43,194 nucleotides of DNA from Streptomyces sp. AV19 (GCF_015999245.1 NZ_JAEAMR010000010.1:24889-68082); one strand, 5' to 3'; shown: positions 7,537 to 17,357, counted from the first letter of the stretch. The notes: generated from the sequence alone by a model not told the origin. Translations and numbers: made by a program.

Positions 7537-7932
7537 GTGCCGCTCTCGGAGCACGAGCAGCGCATGCTCGAGCAGATGGAGCGAGCGCTGTACGCCGAAG
7601 ATCCCAAGTTCGCCACAGCGCTCGAGGGCAGCGGCCTGCGCACGTACACCCGGCGACGGGTCTACCAGGCGATCGCGGGCTTTCTGGTGGGCATCGCGCT
7701 CCTCATGGCCGGAATGGTCGCCCAGTGGATCTGGATCAGCGTGGTGGGGTTCCTCGTCATGCTCGGCTGCGCGGTGCTCGTGGTCACGGGCTGGCGCAAG
7801 GCGCCGCGGGGCGGTTCTCCGCAGGGTGCGGTGGGCGCCCCCGGGCGGCGCGGCCCCGTGCGGCAGAAGCGGTCGATGATGGACCGCATCGAGCAGCGGT
7901 GGCAGCGGCGGCGGGACGAGCAGGGCCGTTAG
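7537..7932 (+). CDS. DUF3040 membrane protein
   Basis: A 131-residue protein starting at GTG 7537 with AGGAGGA upstream. It has the family opening (PLSEHEQRMLEQMERALYAEDP), then RRR, two hydrophobic helices (about 47-64 and 68-87) and a basic tail (RRGPVRQKRSMMDRIEQRWQRRRDE). DUF3040 proteins are common in actinobacteria next to division genes; their role is not established. The 234-nt gap before it has a -10-like TATCCT near 7480 and a short direct repeat (GGTCGCACCC, about 7491-7511). It is convergent with the transglutaminase operon across an array of hairpins. Confidence 0.85.
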   Translation: MPLSEHEQRMLEQMERALYAEDPKFATALEGSGLRTYTRRRVYQAIAGFLVGIALLMAGMVAQWIWISVVGFLVMLGCAVLVVTGWRKAPRGGSPQGAVGAPGRRGPVRQKRSMMDRIEQRWQRRRDEQGR

Positions 7933-7941
7933 TTCTTCGAA

Positions 7942-7980
7942 CGCCGGGCGTCCGCACGTGAGCCGTGCGGGTGCCCGGCG
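7942..7980. terminator. Bidirectional hairpin after the DUF3040 gene
   Basis: A two-part stem: CGCCGGGC (7942-7949) with GCCCGGCG (7973-7980), and CCGCACG (7952-7958) with CGTGCGG (7964-7970), joined by symmetrical GT bulges around a 5-nt loop. It lies between convergent genes. A second smaller hairpin (TCCGCC/GGCGGA, 8023-8038) follows. Confidence 0.75.
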
Positions 7981-8044
7981 TCCGGTGTCCTGGGGGTTGC
8001 CCCCTCCGGGGAGCTTGAGGACTCCGCCCCAGGGCGGATGGGGT

Positions 8045-8086
8045 CCGGGGTCTCCCCGGGAAACGGTGAAAGGGCGGGGAGACCCC
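8045..8086 (+). repeat. Dispersed bistable hairpin element, copy 2
   Basis: CCGGGG-TCT-CCCCGG (8045-8059) overlaps a perfect 12-bp stem, GGGGTCTCCCCG (8047-8058) with CGGGGAGACCCC (8075-8086), that encloses the conserved loop with AAACGGTGAAAGGG. It is in the convergent gap and ends at the stop codon of the transglutaminase gene. Confidence 0.8.
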
Positions 8087-10369
8087 CTAGCCGCGACGGC
8101 GCCGCAGCCGCGCCGCCACCCGGCCCACCGACCGCGGTGCGACAACCGCCCGCACCCACCCCCACCGCCCCGCCGAGGCCCGCAGCCCCGCCCGGACCAG
8201 GGCGACGTCCTCGGCCAGGCCGAGCACCACCGGGGCAGTGGGCGCGTACAGCGCCCGCTCCACCGCTGTGGCCATCCGCCCCGCGGCCGCCGCCGCCGCG
8301 GCATCCAGCTCCCCGACCCGGACGATCCGTTCCACGGAACCCCGCGGCGTCTGCGACGCCTCCGGCACGATCCCGTAGTCCCAGGCCGAATCCGTCAGCT
8401 CCCGCCACGCGGCCAGCGTGTGCGAGACCGCCTCCTCCGAGGACCCGGGCGCGCCTCCGCCCAGCCGCCGCGTCCGCACGCGCACCCGCCACAGCGGCAC
8501 CGCGAGAAGCAGCGCCAGCAGCAGGCCGCCCGCCGCCGCGGACCAGGCCACGACGTCGATGCCGGGCGACGACGGGCCGTCGAGGGAGACGCTCCCGGCC
8601 TCCGCCCCGCCCGGCGTCGGGCCCGGGGCGCCGCCCCGGGAGGGCGCCGGCCGGGGCCCGGACGTGCGGTCCGGCTCCGGCACGGCCGGGTCGCCCGCCC
8701 CGGCCGGGTCGCGCACGACCGTGTAGTCCGGCGCCGTTCCCCGGCTCGGCGTCGGCTCGAACCGCGTCCAGCCCGCCCCCTCGAAGTACAGCTCCGGCCA
8801 GGCGTGCGCGTCCTTGCTGCCCACCGACATCGTCCCGTCGCCCTGCGGGCTGCCAGGCGTGAAGCCCACCGCGACCCGGGCCGGGATGCCGAGCGTGCGC
8901 GCCATGGCGGCCATCGAGAAGGAGAAGTGGACGCAGAAGCCCCGCTTGTCCTCCAGGAACCCGGCGACGGCGTCGTCGCCGCTGCCCGACCGCACCCCGG
9001 TGTCGTACTGGAAGCCGCCGCTCACCGCGAACCAGTCCTGGAGCTTCACCGCCCGTTCGTACGCGGTGGTGGCCCCCGCCGTCACCTCGCGGGCCCGCCG
9101 CGCCACCACCTCGGGCAGCGAGGAGGGCACCTCGGTGTACTCGCGGCGCAGCCGCTCGGGCGGCTCGGGCGCGCTCGCCAGCTGCGCGGCCGTCGGCTGC
9201 GGCAGCAGGCTGGTGACCTGGTAGCGCAGGCTCCGGGTGTTCTGTCCGTGGTCGCCGACCAGGGTCCGGCCCTCCGGCTCGTAGCGCCACCGGCCGCCGA
9301 CGCGGACCGCGTCCGCGGGGTAGGGGAGCGGGAGGTAGGTCTGCGCGTAGGTGTCGGAGGCCGCCACGGAGGTGGTCACGCGGACCGTTCGTACCGCGGG
9401 GGAGAGCCCGGCCGGGGCGGGCAGCCGCTCCGGGACGTCGGTGATCCGCCGCTCGGAGGGCCGCCAGGTCCGTCCGTCGAAGCGGTCGAGCGCGACGATG
9501 CGCAGGTACAGGTCCTGCGGGGCGTCCAGGGAGGTGCGGTAGCGCAACACCTCCCGGTTCTCGGGCTGGTTGAGGCTGTCGCGCAGGGAGACCACCGGGT
9601 TGACGGCGGATATCGTCCCGCCGTCGCCGGGCCCGTCCTTGCCCCGGCCGCCCGGGGCCAGCAGCCCGCCGTCGATCGCGGGCAGCGCGAGCGGGACGGC
9701 CAGGGCGACGCCCAGTGCGAGGACGCCGATCCGGCGGCCGGTGCGGGCCGGTGCGGAGGCGCCCCCGCCCCCGTGACCGCCGAAGACCCGGCCCCAGCGC
9801 GTCAGCCGGTCCCGGCCCTCCGCGAGGAGGAGCAGCAGGTAGCCCGCGGCGGCGGCCAGGAACCACAGCCAGTCCGTGCCGCCGCGGGTCAGCCCCGCGC
9901 CGACCGAGTAGAGCGCCAGCAGCGGCAGCCCGGCGGGCGCGGCCTGCCGGAGGGTGGCCGCCAGCGCGTCCACCACCAGGCCGACCAGCAGGACGCCGCC
10001 CACCAGCATCAGCTCGATGCCGCCGGTCGCCGGCGCCGGGATCGCGTACCGCCCGATGTCGTCGGCGCCCTGCCGCAGCAGCTCCGCGAACCGCCGGCAC
10101 GCGTCCGGGCCCGGCAGCAGCCCGGCGAGGGCGCGGTCGCGGGCGAAGGCCACGGTGAGCAGCAGCAGGGCGGCGAGCGCCTGGAGCGCCACCGTCGCGG
10201 TGCGCGGCAGCGGCACCCGGCGGGCGAGCGCGCCGACGGCGGCCTGGACGGCGAGCAGCAGCACCGCCGTCATCAGCCAGGACGCGCCGTCGACCAGCGG
10301 CACCATGGCGCTCGCGGCCCCGGCCGTCGCCAGGACGCCGCAGACGGCCGGCCGCGTCGCCCCGCTCAT
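8087..10369 (-). CDS. Membrane transglutaminase-like protein (TgpA/DUF3488-DUF4129 type)
   Basis: A 760-residue protein. About six N-terminal membrane helices (residues 8-205) are followed by an extracytoplasmic domain with a transglutaminase core: RGFCVHFSFSMAAMARTLGIPARVA contains the catalytic Cys, and DAHAWPELYFEGAGW the His. The acidic triad member reads FEPTP rather than DPT, which I recall as common in actinobacterial members. A Pro/Gly-rich linker, one more helix (VVAWSAAAGGLLLALLLAV) and a DUF4129-like cytoplasmic tail follow. Start ATG 10369 overlaps the DUF58 stop by 4 nt (ATGA), so translation is coupled. The role is unknown; the MoxR-DUF58-TGase trio is widespread and is thought to act in protein maturation or envelope integrity. 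Confidence 0.88.
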   Translation of the reverse strand: MSGATRPAVCGVLATAGAASAMVPLVDGASWLMTAVLLLAVQAAVGALARRVPLPRTATVALQALAALLLLTVAFARDRALAGLLPGPDACRRFAELLRQGADDIGRYAIPAPATGGIELMLVGGVLLVGLVVDALAATLRQAAPAGLPLLALYSVGAGLTRGGTDWLWFLAAAAGYLLLLLAEGRDRLTRWGRVFGGHGGGGASAPARTGRRIGVLALGVALAVPLALPAIDGGLLAPGGRGKDGPGDGGTISAVNPVVSLRDSLNQPENREVLRYRTSLDAPQDLYLRIVALDRFDGRTWRPSERRITDVPERLPAPAGLSPAVRTVRVTTSVAASDTYAQTYLPLPYPADAVRVGGRWRYEPEGRTLVGDHGQNTRSLRYQVTSLLPQPTAAQLASAPEPPERLRREYTEVPSSLPEVVARRAREVTAGATTAYERAVKLQDWFAVSGGFQYDTGVRSGSGDDAVAGFLEDKRGFCVHFSFSMAAMARTLGIPARVAVGFTPGSPQGDGTMSVGSKDAHAWPELYFEGAGWTRFEPTPSRGTAPDYTVVRDPAGAGDPAVPEPDRTSGPRPAPSRGGAPGPTPGGAEAGSVSLDGPSSPGIDVVAWSAAAGGLLLALLLAVPLWRVRVRTRRLGGGAPGSSEEAVSHTLAAWRELTDSAWDYGIVPEASQTPRGSVERIVRVGELDAAAAAAAGRMATAVERALYAPTAPVVLGLAEDVALVRAGLRASAGRWGWVRAVVAPRSVGRVAARLRRRRG

Positions 10370-11717
10370 GTCCGTCCCCCCGCCGTCATCCCGTCGTCCT
10401 CTCTCGTCCCGCCCGTCCCGGCCAGCCGCCACAGGTCGGACAGGTCGTCGCCCGGTCCCACCGGGAGCACCGTCCAGCCCGCCTCGCGCAGCAGGCGCGG
10501 CGGGCGCGCGTCGTGGCCGGGCCCGGCCGCGGCGCCCGTCCAGATCTCGGGGTCGAGGACGAACGCGAGGGCCGTGCCGCCGCGTCCGCGCAGGCGGGCG
10601 GCCGACTCGGCCTGTTCCTCGTCCAGTTCGCCGAGGAAGGCGACCAGCAGCCCGGTGCGTCCGTCCCGCAGGGCCGCGTGCGCGCCGGACAGGTCCTCCG
10701 CCCGCGAGTGGTCGATCAGGGCGAGGGCGTCCAGCAGCGGCGCGGCCGCGTCCAGGGGATCGTGCCCGGTGCCCGCCAGGCCGTCCGGTCCGGGCACATC
10801 GGCCCCGGTGTCGGTCAACAGGCGTACGGAGAAGCCGCGTTGGAGCAGGTGCACGGCGGCCGAGGCGGCCCCCGACACCGCCCACTCGAAGGCCGACTCC
10901 GGTCCGGCGCCCGCGTAGGCGACGCCCCGGGTGTCGAGCAGCACCGTCGCGTGCGCCCGCTGGGGCTGCTCCTCGCGGCGGACCATCAGCTCGCCGAGGC
11001 GCGCGGTCGCCCGCCAGTGCACTCGGCGCAGGTCGTCGCCGTGCCGGTAGCCGCGCGGAATGATGTCGTCCGCGCCGGCCAGCGCGATCGCGCGGTGCCG
11101 GCCCTCGCCGTGGCCGGCCGCCTCGCCGCCCAGCGGCACCGGCGGCAGCGGCGCGCAGTGCGGCAGCACCGTCAGCGTCTGCCGGACGCCGAAGTCCCGG
11201 TCGATCTCGCACATGCCGAACGGGTCGGTCAGCCGCAGCTGGAGCGGCCCCAGCCGGTACCGCCCGCGCAGGTCGGCCCGGACCCGGTAGGAGACCGCGC
11301 GCCGCGCGCCCGGCTCCAGCCGGTCCAGGACGAAGCGGGGGCGCGGGCCCAGGTCGTAGGGGACGCGGTCCTGGAGCAGCAGCGGCCCGGTGGGCAGCCG
11401 GGAGACGCTCTCGACGGCCAGGTGCACCTGCGCCTCCTCCCCGGCGGACACCCGCTCCGGGGTCAGCCGGCGGCTGCCGGTGACCCGGTGGCGGGTGCGG
11501 TGCAGCACCAGGACGCACGCCAGCGGCAGGACGGCCAGCAGCAGGCCGACGCGGAGCAGGTCCTCCTGGCCGAGGACGTACGAGCAGCCGACGGCGGCGG
11601 CCCCGGCGGCCAGGAACGACCGCCCGCGCGTGGTCAGTCCGCCGAACGCCGCCCGCAGTCCTCCCCGGTCCCCCGGCTCCTCCCCGGCCGGGGTCCCGTC
11701 GTGCGGCGGCCCGGCCG

Positions 11718-11721
<4 letters not shown>
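10366..11721 (-). CDS. DUF58 (VWA-like) protein
   Basis: A 451-residue protein. Two N-terminal hydrophobic helices (about 34-68) are followed by a beta-rich region and the DUF58 signature (ADDIIPRGYRHGDDLRRVHWRATARLGELMVRR, about residues 217-250). The vWA-like part then begins with ATVLLDTRG. Start GTG 11721 overlaps the stop of the MoxR gene (GTGA), and its own stop overlaps the next start, so the three genes form a tightly coupled operon. DUF58 proteins are usual partners of MoxR ATPases; the client is unknown. Confidence 0.88.
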
Positions 11722-12698
<977 letters not shown>

Positions 12699-12730
12699 CC
12701 CGGCCCTCCTCGGCCCGTCCCGTCCGCCTG

Positions 12731-12754
12731 CTCCCGCGCCCGCGGGCGCGGGAG
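12731..12754. terminator. Perfect 24-bp GC palindrome after the carbonic anhydrase gene
   Basis: CTCCCGCGCCCG (12731-12742) is directly followed by its full reverse complement (12743-12754). It lies between the end of the carbonic anhydrase gene (12817) and the MoxR start (12698), both on the minus strand. It is a likely terminator, though an operator for the MoxR operon is possible. Confidence 0.6.
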
Positions 12755-12816
12755 GGGCGGCGTCGCCTGTGCATTCTGGCTGTCCCGACGGTCCGATGAC
12801 ACCGTCGAACGGTCGA

Positions 12817-13371
12817 TCACCGCTGCGGATCGATCTCCCGCAGTCGTCCCGTGGTCACGTCGAAGACAAAACCGCGCACGTCGTCGGTGTACGGGAGGAA
12901 CGGCGAGGTGCGGACGCGCTGCATGGACTGGCGCACGTCCTGGTCGAGGTCCTTGAACGCCTCGACGGCCCACGCGGGCCGCTGGCCGACCTCGGCCTCG
13001 ATGTCGTGCCGGAAGTCCTCGGTGAGGTCGAGCAGGCCGCAGCCGGTGTGGTGGATGAGCACCACCGACCGCGTGCCCAGGGCGCGCTGGCTGATGGTGA
13101 GGGACCGGATGATGTCGTCGGTGACCACACCGCCGGCGTTGCGGATGGTGTGGCAGTCGCCGAGCTCGAGGCCCAGCGCGGCGTGCAGGTCCAGACGGGC
13201 GTCCATGCAGGCGACGACCGCGACCTTCAGGACGGGGCGGGCGTCCATGCCCGGATCGGTGAACGCGGCGGCGTACTCCGCGTTGGCCTCGACGAGGCGG
13301 TCGGTGACCGTGGGCCGGCTGCTGCCGGGCGACGGGTTCCGGCTGGGGGGCTTGGGCGCGGATATCGACAT
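12817..13371 (-). CDS. Beta-class carbonic anhydrase
   Basis: A 184-residue enzyme interconverting CO2 and bicarbonate. Zinc ligands are visible: Cys55 in the CMDARL motif (with the Asp57/Arg59 dyad), and His108 and Cys111 in HHTGC. RNAGGVVTDDIIRSL and the following helix are also typical. The length matches the short actinobacterial beta-CA group. Start is ATG 13371 (MSISAPKPPS); a GTG two codons upstream is possible, and longer in-frame extensions run into the rsmH promoter region. It is divergent from rsmH across a 398-bp gap. Confidence 0.93.
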   Translation of the reverse strand: MSISAPKPPSRNPSPGSSRPTVTDRLVEANAEYAAAFTDPGMDARPVLKVAVVACMDARLDLHAALGLELGDCHTIRNAGGVVTDDIIRSLTISQRALGTRSVVLIHHTGCGLLDLTEDFRHDIEAEVGQRPAWAVEAFKDLDQDVRQSMQRVRTSPFLPYTDDVRGFVFDVTTGRLREIDPQR

Positions 13372-13769
13372 ACGCACGACGGTAGTCGGCCGGGAGCCCG
13401 TCGGCCCGCCCGCGGGAGGGGCAATCCCGGCCGACCCGGGCTTCTGTGAGGTAAGCCACAGGGGTGACTGTCGTACGTCCGTGCGATCAAAAGGGGGCGG
13501 AACCACAGGTTCACGGCGCGCGCCGACCCGGCAACGCGAGGTGAACTCAGTGATTGACCGAGGGGACGAGTGGACTAAAGTGGCGCGAAGTGGGAGGCGA
13601 GACGCTCCCCTTGGATCCGTTGAACTCGAAGAACCCGCACGTGCGCGACGTTCCCGTACCTCTCGGCCTCCTCCCGCTCCCGGCCGCCCCGCGTGCCGCA
13701 TCCCCTTCGAGCGGGCGGGGACCCGGCGGTGCGTGCGCGGCGCGCCGTACCCCAGTCCCAGAAGGGCCC
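13372..13769. other. 398-bp divergent intergenic region before the dcw cluster
   Basis: There is no credible gene here; in particular, no frame resembles mraZ. It holds the rsmH promoter and the MraZ-box-like repeats (13554-13599), plus TGTG/CACA half-sites at about 13444-13459. The 170 nt between the promoter and rsmH show no clear structure. An in-frame extension of rsmH to 13554 exists but is low-complexity and overlaps the promoter. Confidence 0.7.
13554..13599 (+). promoter_or_regulatory. rsmH/dcw promoter with MraZ-box-like triple repeat
   Basis: TTGACC (13554-13559), 16 nt, then TAAAGT (13576-13581): a good vegetative-type promoter. Three GTGG direct repeats at exact 10-bp spacing overlap it: GTGGACTAAA (13570), GTGGCGCGAA (13580) and GTGGGAGGCG (13590). 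MraZ operators in other bacteria are TGGGN-type direct repeats with 10-bp periodicity at this position, so this fits a repressor site over the -10. Confidence 0.65.
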
Positions 13770-14738
13770 ATGGCCGGCAACGCGCGACACGTCCCCGTCA
13801 TGCTCCAGCGATGCCTGGACATGCTCGCTCCCGCCCTCACCGGGCCCGGCGCCGTCGTCGTCGACTGCACCCTGGGCGCCGGCGGGCACAGCGAGGCGCT
13901 GCTGAAGACCTTCCCCGGCGTCCGGCTCGTCGCCCTCGACCGCGACCCCACCGCCCTGAAGCTGGCCGGCGAGCGGCTCGCCCCCTTCGGGGAGCGCGCC
14001 ACCCTGGTGCAGGCGGTCTACCACGAGCTCCCCGAGGTGCTGGAGCGCCTCGGCATCCCCAAGGTCCAGGGCGTCCTCTTCGACCTCGGCGTCTCCTCCA
14101 TGCAGCTCGACGAGGCGGACCGCGGCTTCGCCTACGCCCAGGACGCGCCGCTGGACATGCGCATGGACCAGACGACGGGCATCAGCGCCGCCGAGGTCCT
14201 CAACACCTACCCGCCGGGCGAACTGGTGCGCATCCTGCGCGCGTACGGCGAGGAGAAGCAGGCCAAGCGGATCGTCTCGGCCGTCGTCCGGGAGCGCGAG
14301 AAGGAGCCCTTCACCAACAGCGCCCGGCTCGTCGAGCTCATCCGCGACGCGCTCCCGCAGGCCGCCAAGCGCACCGGCGGCAACCCCGCCAAGCGCACCT
14401 TCCAGGCGCTGCGCATCGAGGTCAACGCCGAGCTGGCGAGCGTCGAGCAGGCCATCCCGGCGGCCGTCGCCGCGCTCGCGGTCGGCGGCCGGATCGCGGT
14501 GCTGTCCTACCAGTCGCTGGAGGACCGCATCGTCAAGGGCGTCCTCGCCGCCGGGGCCGCCGGCACCGCCCCGCCCGGCCTGCCGGTCGTCCCCGAGCGC
14601 TACCAGCCGCGCCTCAAGCTCCTCACCCGCGGCGCCGAGCTGCCCACCGAGGAGGAGATCGCCGAGAACCGGCGGGCCGCCCCGGCCCGGCTGAGGGGCG
14701 CCGAGCGCATCCGCGAGGACGTCGGGGACGCCCCGTGA
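13770..14738 (+). CDS. rsmH: 16S rRNA (cytosine1402-N4)-methyltransferase RsmH (MraW)
   Basis: A 322-residue enzyme methylating N4 of C1402 in the 16S rRNA decoding centre. It starts HVPVMLQRCLDML, with SAM motif I VVDCTLGAGGHSEALL, ALDRDPTAL, the diagnostic FDLGVSSMQLDEADRGFAY and LDMRMD, the TNSARLVELI helical insert, and RTFQALRIEVNAEL and LSYQSLEDRIVK near the C-terminus. ATG 13770 is chosen because similarity starts there; a longer in-frame ORF runs through the promoter. It is the first gene of the dcw cluster, and its stop overlaps the ftsL start (GTGA). Confidence 0.96.
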   Translation: MAGNARHVPVMLQRCLDMLAPALTGPGAVVVDCTLGAGGHSEALLKTFPGVRLVALDRDPTALKLAGERLAPFGERATLVQAVYHELPEVLERLGIPKVQGVLFDLGVSSMQLDEADRGFAYAQDAPLDMRMDQTTGISAAEVLNTYPPGELVRILRAYGEEKQAKRIVSAVVREREKEPFTNSARLVELIRDALPQAAKRTGGNPAKRTFQALRIEVNAELASVEQAIPAAVAALAVGGRIAVLSYQSLEDRIVKGVLAAGAAGTAPPGLPVVPERYQPRLKLLTRGAELPTEEEIAENRRAAPARLRGAERIREDVGDAP

Positions 14739-15442
14739 CGCCGGCCGCCCGAGGCCGGGGCGCGCTCCTCGGCCGGCTGCGGCCCGTGGGGCCCGCCGGG
14801 ATGCGGCGGACCCCCTTCGTCCTGCTGGTCGTCTTCCTCCTCGGCTCCGGCCTCATCGCCCTGCTGCTGCTCAACTCCTCGCTCAACCAAGGGTCGTTCG
14901 AGCTCACCAGGCTCCAGCGCAAGACCACCGAGCTGACCGACGAGCAGCAGGCGCTCCAGCAGGAGGTGGACCAGCTGGCCGCCCCCGACGCGCTGGAGCG
15001 GCGCGCCCGCGAGCTGGGCCTGGTGCCCGGGGGCAGCCCCGCCTTCCTGGGCCTGGACGGCACGGTCCACGGCGTCCCGGCCCCGGCCCCGCCGGCCGGC
15101 GGTACACCGGCGGCGGACCCGGCGGCGTACGTGTCGGCGGCCGTGCCGAATCCGGCCGTCGTCCCGGGCCCGGCCGCCGCGGCGGGTACCGCCCCCTCGC
15201 GGGGCGCCGCGCCGGACGCGCAGGGTGCGCCCGCCGCGCAGAACCCGGCCCTCCCGCCGCAACCGCAGCGGCCCGGCGCCCCCGCGCAGAACACGGCCGC
15301 GCCGAACGGGCCGGACCCGGCGTACCCGCCGAACCCGCAGCCGCAGCAACCGCCCGCGGGCCCCGGCCTCCCGCCTCCCCCGGCGGGAGCGGGCCCCGCG
15401 CCGCGGACCCCCTCCACCCTCCCCGGATCCCCAGGCAGGTGA
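14735..15442 (+). CDS. ftsL: Cell division protein FtsL
   Basis: A 235-residue protein identified mainly by position and architecture. It has a short cytoplasmic N-terminus, one membrane helix (about residues 28-47), then a periplasmic coiled coil with heptad leucines (about 52-92, ELTRLQRKTTELTDEQQAL, ending DALERRARELGLVPGG). The remaining 130 residues are Pro/Ala/Gln-rich and probably disordered, longer than in most FtsL proteins. FtsL bridges FtsQ and the FtsW-FtsI synthase. In Streptomyces it is reported to be dispensable for growth and important for sporulation septa. GTG 14735 overlaps the rsmH stop, and ftsI begins 4 nt after its stop. Confidence 0.85.
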   Translation: MTPAARGRGALLGRLRPVGPAGMRRTPFVLLVVFLLGSGLIALLLLNSSLNQGSFELTRLQRKTTELTDEQQALQQEVDQLAAPDALERRARELGLVPGGSPAFLGLDGTVHGVPAPAPPAGGTPAADPAAYVSAAVPNPAVVPGPAAAAGTAPSRGAAPDAQGAPAAQNPALPPQPQRPGAPAQNTAAPNGPDPAYPPNPQPQQPPAGPGLPPPPAGAGPAPRTPSTLPGSPGR

Positions 15443-15446
15443 CGAA

Positions 15447-17357
15447 GTGACGGCGCCCAGGCAGCCCCGCCGCCCGGTTCCCGGGCCCGCCCGTCCCGCG
15501 GCCCGGCCCACCGGCCGGTCGCGGCCCGGCGCCGCGGCGCAGCCCCTGCGCCTGGGCAGCCCCAAGCCCCGGCTGCGTCTGATCGGGTTCGCGCTCACGC
15601 TGGTCCTGCTGGCCTTCACCGTGCGGCTGCTCCAGGTGCAGGCCGTCGACGCGAGCGCGTACGCGGCCCGGGCCAACGTCAACCGGTACATCCCCGTCAC
15701 CCTGGCCGCCGAGCGCGGCACCATCGCCGACCGCAACGGGGTGGACCTGGCCACCACCGTCGACGCCTACGACATCACCGCCGCGCCCGACCTGCTCACC
15801 CCCGAGCGGATCAAGGTCCCGGACGCTCCCCGCAGGGCGGCCGAGCTGCTCGCGCCCGTCCTCGGCGAGAGCGCCGACGCCGTCGAGCAGAAGCTCACCG
15901 CCAACCCGAAGTCCAAGTACGTGGTGCTGGCCCGCCAGCAGACCCCGCAGGTGTGGAACCGGATCCGGGAGCTGAAGAAGAAGGAGGCGGCCCGGACGCC
16001 CACGGGCCGCGGCGGCGTCAACCTGCTCACCGGCCTCAACCGCGAGGCCCACAGCAAGCGCGTGTACCCCAACGGGGACCTGGCCGCCGGGATGCTGGGC
16101 TTCGTCAACGCCGACGGGCAGGGCGGCGGGGGCCTGGAGGCCCAGCTGAACGCCGAGCTCGCGGGCAAGGACGGCAAGCGCGTCTACGCCCAGTCCGGCG
16201 GCCGCCAGGTGCCCACCGGCGACCTCAAGGAGCAGGCCGCCGTCCCCGGCTCCGACGTCGAGCTGACCATCGACCGGGACATCCAGTGGGCCGCCCAGAA
16301 CGCGGTGGCCGAGCAGGTGCGCGCCTCGGCGGCCGACCGCGGCTACGTCGTCGTCCAGGACTCCCGCACCGGCGAGATCCTGGCCATGGCCAACGCCCCC
16401 GGCTACAACCCCAACGACCTGGCCCACGCCGACCGCGCGGCCATGGGCAACGCGGCCGTCCAGGACGCCTACGAGCCCGGCAGCGTCAGCAAGGTGATGA
16501 CCATGGCCGCCGTCCTGGAGGAGGGCGCGGCCACCCCGGGCACCCACGTCGAGGTCCCCAACCGGCTGCCGCGCGCCGACCGTTCGTTCGCCGACGACAT
16601 CGACCACGGGATCTGGCACCTCACCCTCAACGGGGTGCTCGCCAAGTCCAGCAACATCGGCACCATTCTCGCCAGCGAGCAGCTCGGGAAGACGCGGGAG
16701 CAGGCCAACCAGGTCCTGCACTCGTACCTGAGCAAGTTCGGCGTCGGCAGGCCCACCGGGCTGGGCTTCCCCGGGGAGACGCCCGGCATCCTCGCCCCCT
16801 GGCAGAAGTGGGAGCAGTCGCAGTCGTACACCATCCCGTTCGGCCAGGGCCTGTCCCTCAACGCCCTGCAGGCGGCCTCGGTCTACTCCACCATCGCGGG
16901 CGGCGGCGAACGGGTGCGGCCGACGCTGGTGCGCGGCTCGAAGGGGCCGGACGGGCGGTTCACCCCCGCGCCGACCCCGCCGCGGACCCGGGTGATCAGC
17001 GAGAAGACCGCCCGGCAGCTGTCGGCCATGCTGGAGTCGGTGGTCGACGACCGGGACGGCACCGGCACCAAGGCGAAGATCCCCGGCTACCGGGTGGCCG
17101 GTAAGACCGGCACGTCCAACCGGGTGGATCCGCAGACCGGCCGCTACCACGGCTACACCGCGTCCTTCGCCGGCTTCGCCCCCGCCGACCAGCCGCGGAT
17201 CACGGTCTACTGCGCCATCCAGAACCCCACCCGGGGCAGCTACTTCGGCGGCCAGATCTGCGGACCGGTCTTCCAGCAGGTCATGTCCTTCGCGCTGAAG
17301 ACCCTGCAGGTGCCGCCCTCGGGCAGCCAGCCGCCCCGGCTGCCGGTGGAATATTAG
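15447..17357 (+). CDS. ftsI: Septal peptidoglycan transpeptidase FtsI (PBP3)
   Basis: A 636-residue class B penicillin-binding protein that cross-links septal peptidoglycan. It has a basic Pro-rich cytoplasmic tail, one membrane helix (about 43-61), a dimerisation domain with AERGTIADRNG, and the transpeptidase domain. Catalytic motifs are all intact: S346-V-S-K349, S401-S-N403 and K553-T-G. Start GTG 15447 (VTAPRQPRRP) is 4 nt after the ftsL stop. It works with FtsW (23128). A 126-nt spacer with a probable new promoter separates it from murE, unlike the overlapping junctions before it. Confidence 0.95.
   Translation: MTAPRQPRRPVPGPARPAARPTGRSRPGAAAQPLRLGSPKPRLRLIGFALTLVLLAFTVRLLQVQAVDASAYAARANVNRYIPVTLAAERGTIADRNGVDLATTVDAYDITAAPDLLTPERIKVPDAPRRAAELLAPVLGESADAVEQKLTANPKSKYVVLARQQTPQVWNRIRELKKKEAARTPTGRGGVNLLTGLNREAHSKRVYPNGDLAAGMLGFVNADGQGGGGLEAQLNAELAGKDGKRVYAQSGGRQVPTGDLKEQAAVPGSDVELTIDRDIQWAAQNAVAEQVRASAADRGYVVVQDSRTGEILAMANAPGYNPNDLAHADRAAMGNAAVQDAYEPGSVSKVMTMAAVLEEGAATPGTHVEVPNRLPRADRSFADDIDHGIWHLTLNGVLAKSSNIGTILASEQLGKTREQANQVLHSYLSKFGVGRPTGLGFPGETPGILAPWQKWEQSQSYTIPFGQGLSLNALQAASVYSTIAGGGERVRPTLVRGSKGPDGRFTPAPTPPRTRVISEKTARQLSAMLESVVDDRDGTGTKAKIPGYRVAGKTGTSNRVDPQTGRYHGYTASFAGFAPADQPRITVYCAIQNPTRGSYFGGQICGPVFQQVMSFALKTLQVPPSGSQPPRLPVEY

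Noticed and set aside
13554..13769. An N-terminal extension of RsmH, or a hidden mraZ gene
   Set aside because: The extension is low-complexity, overlaps the -35/-10 and repeats, and shows none of the MraZ double-domain sequence. RsmH similarity begins at ATG 13770.
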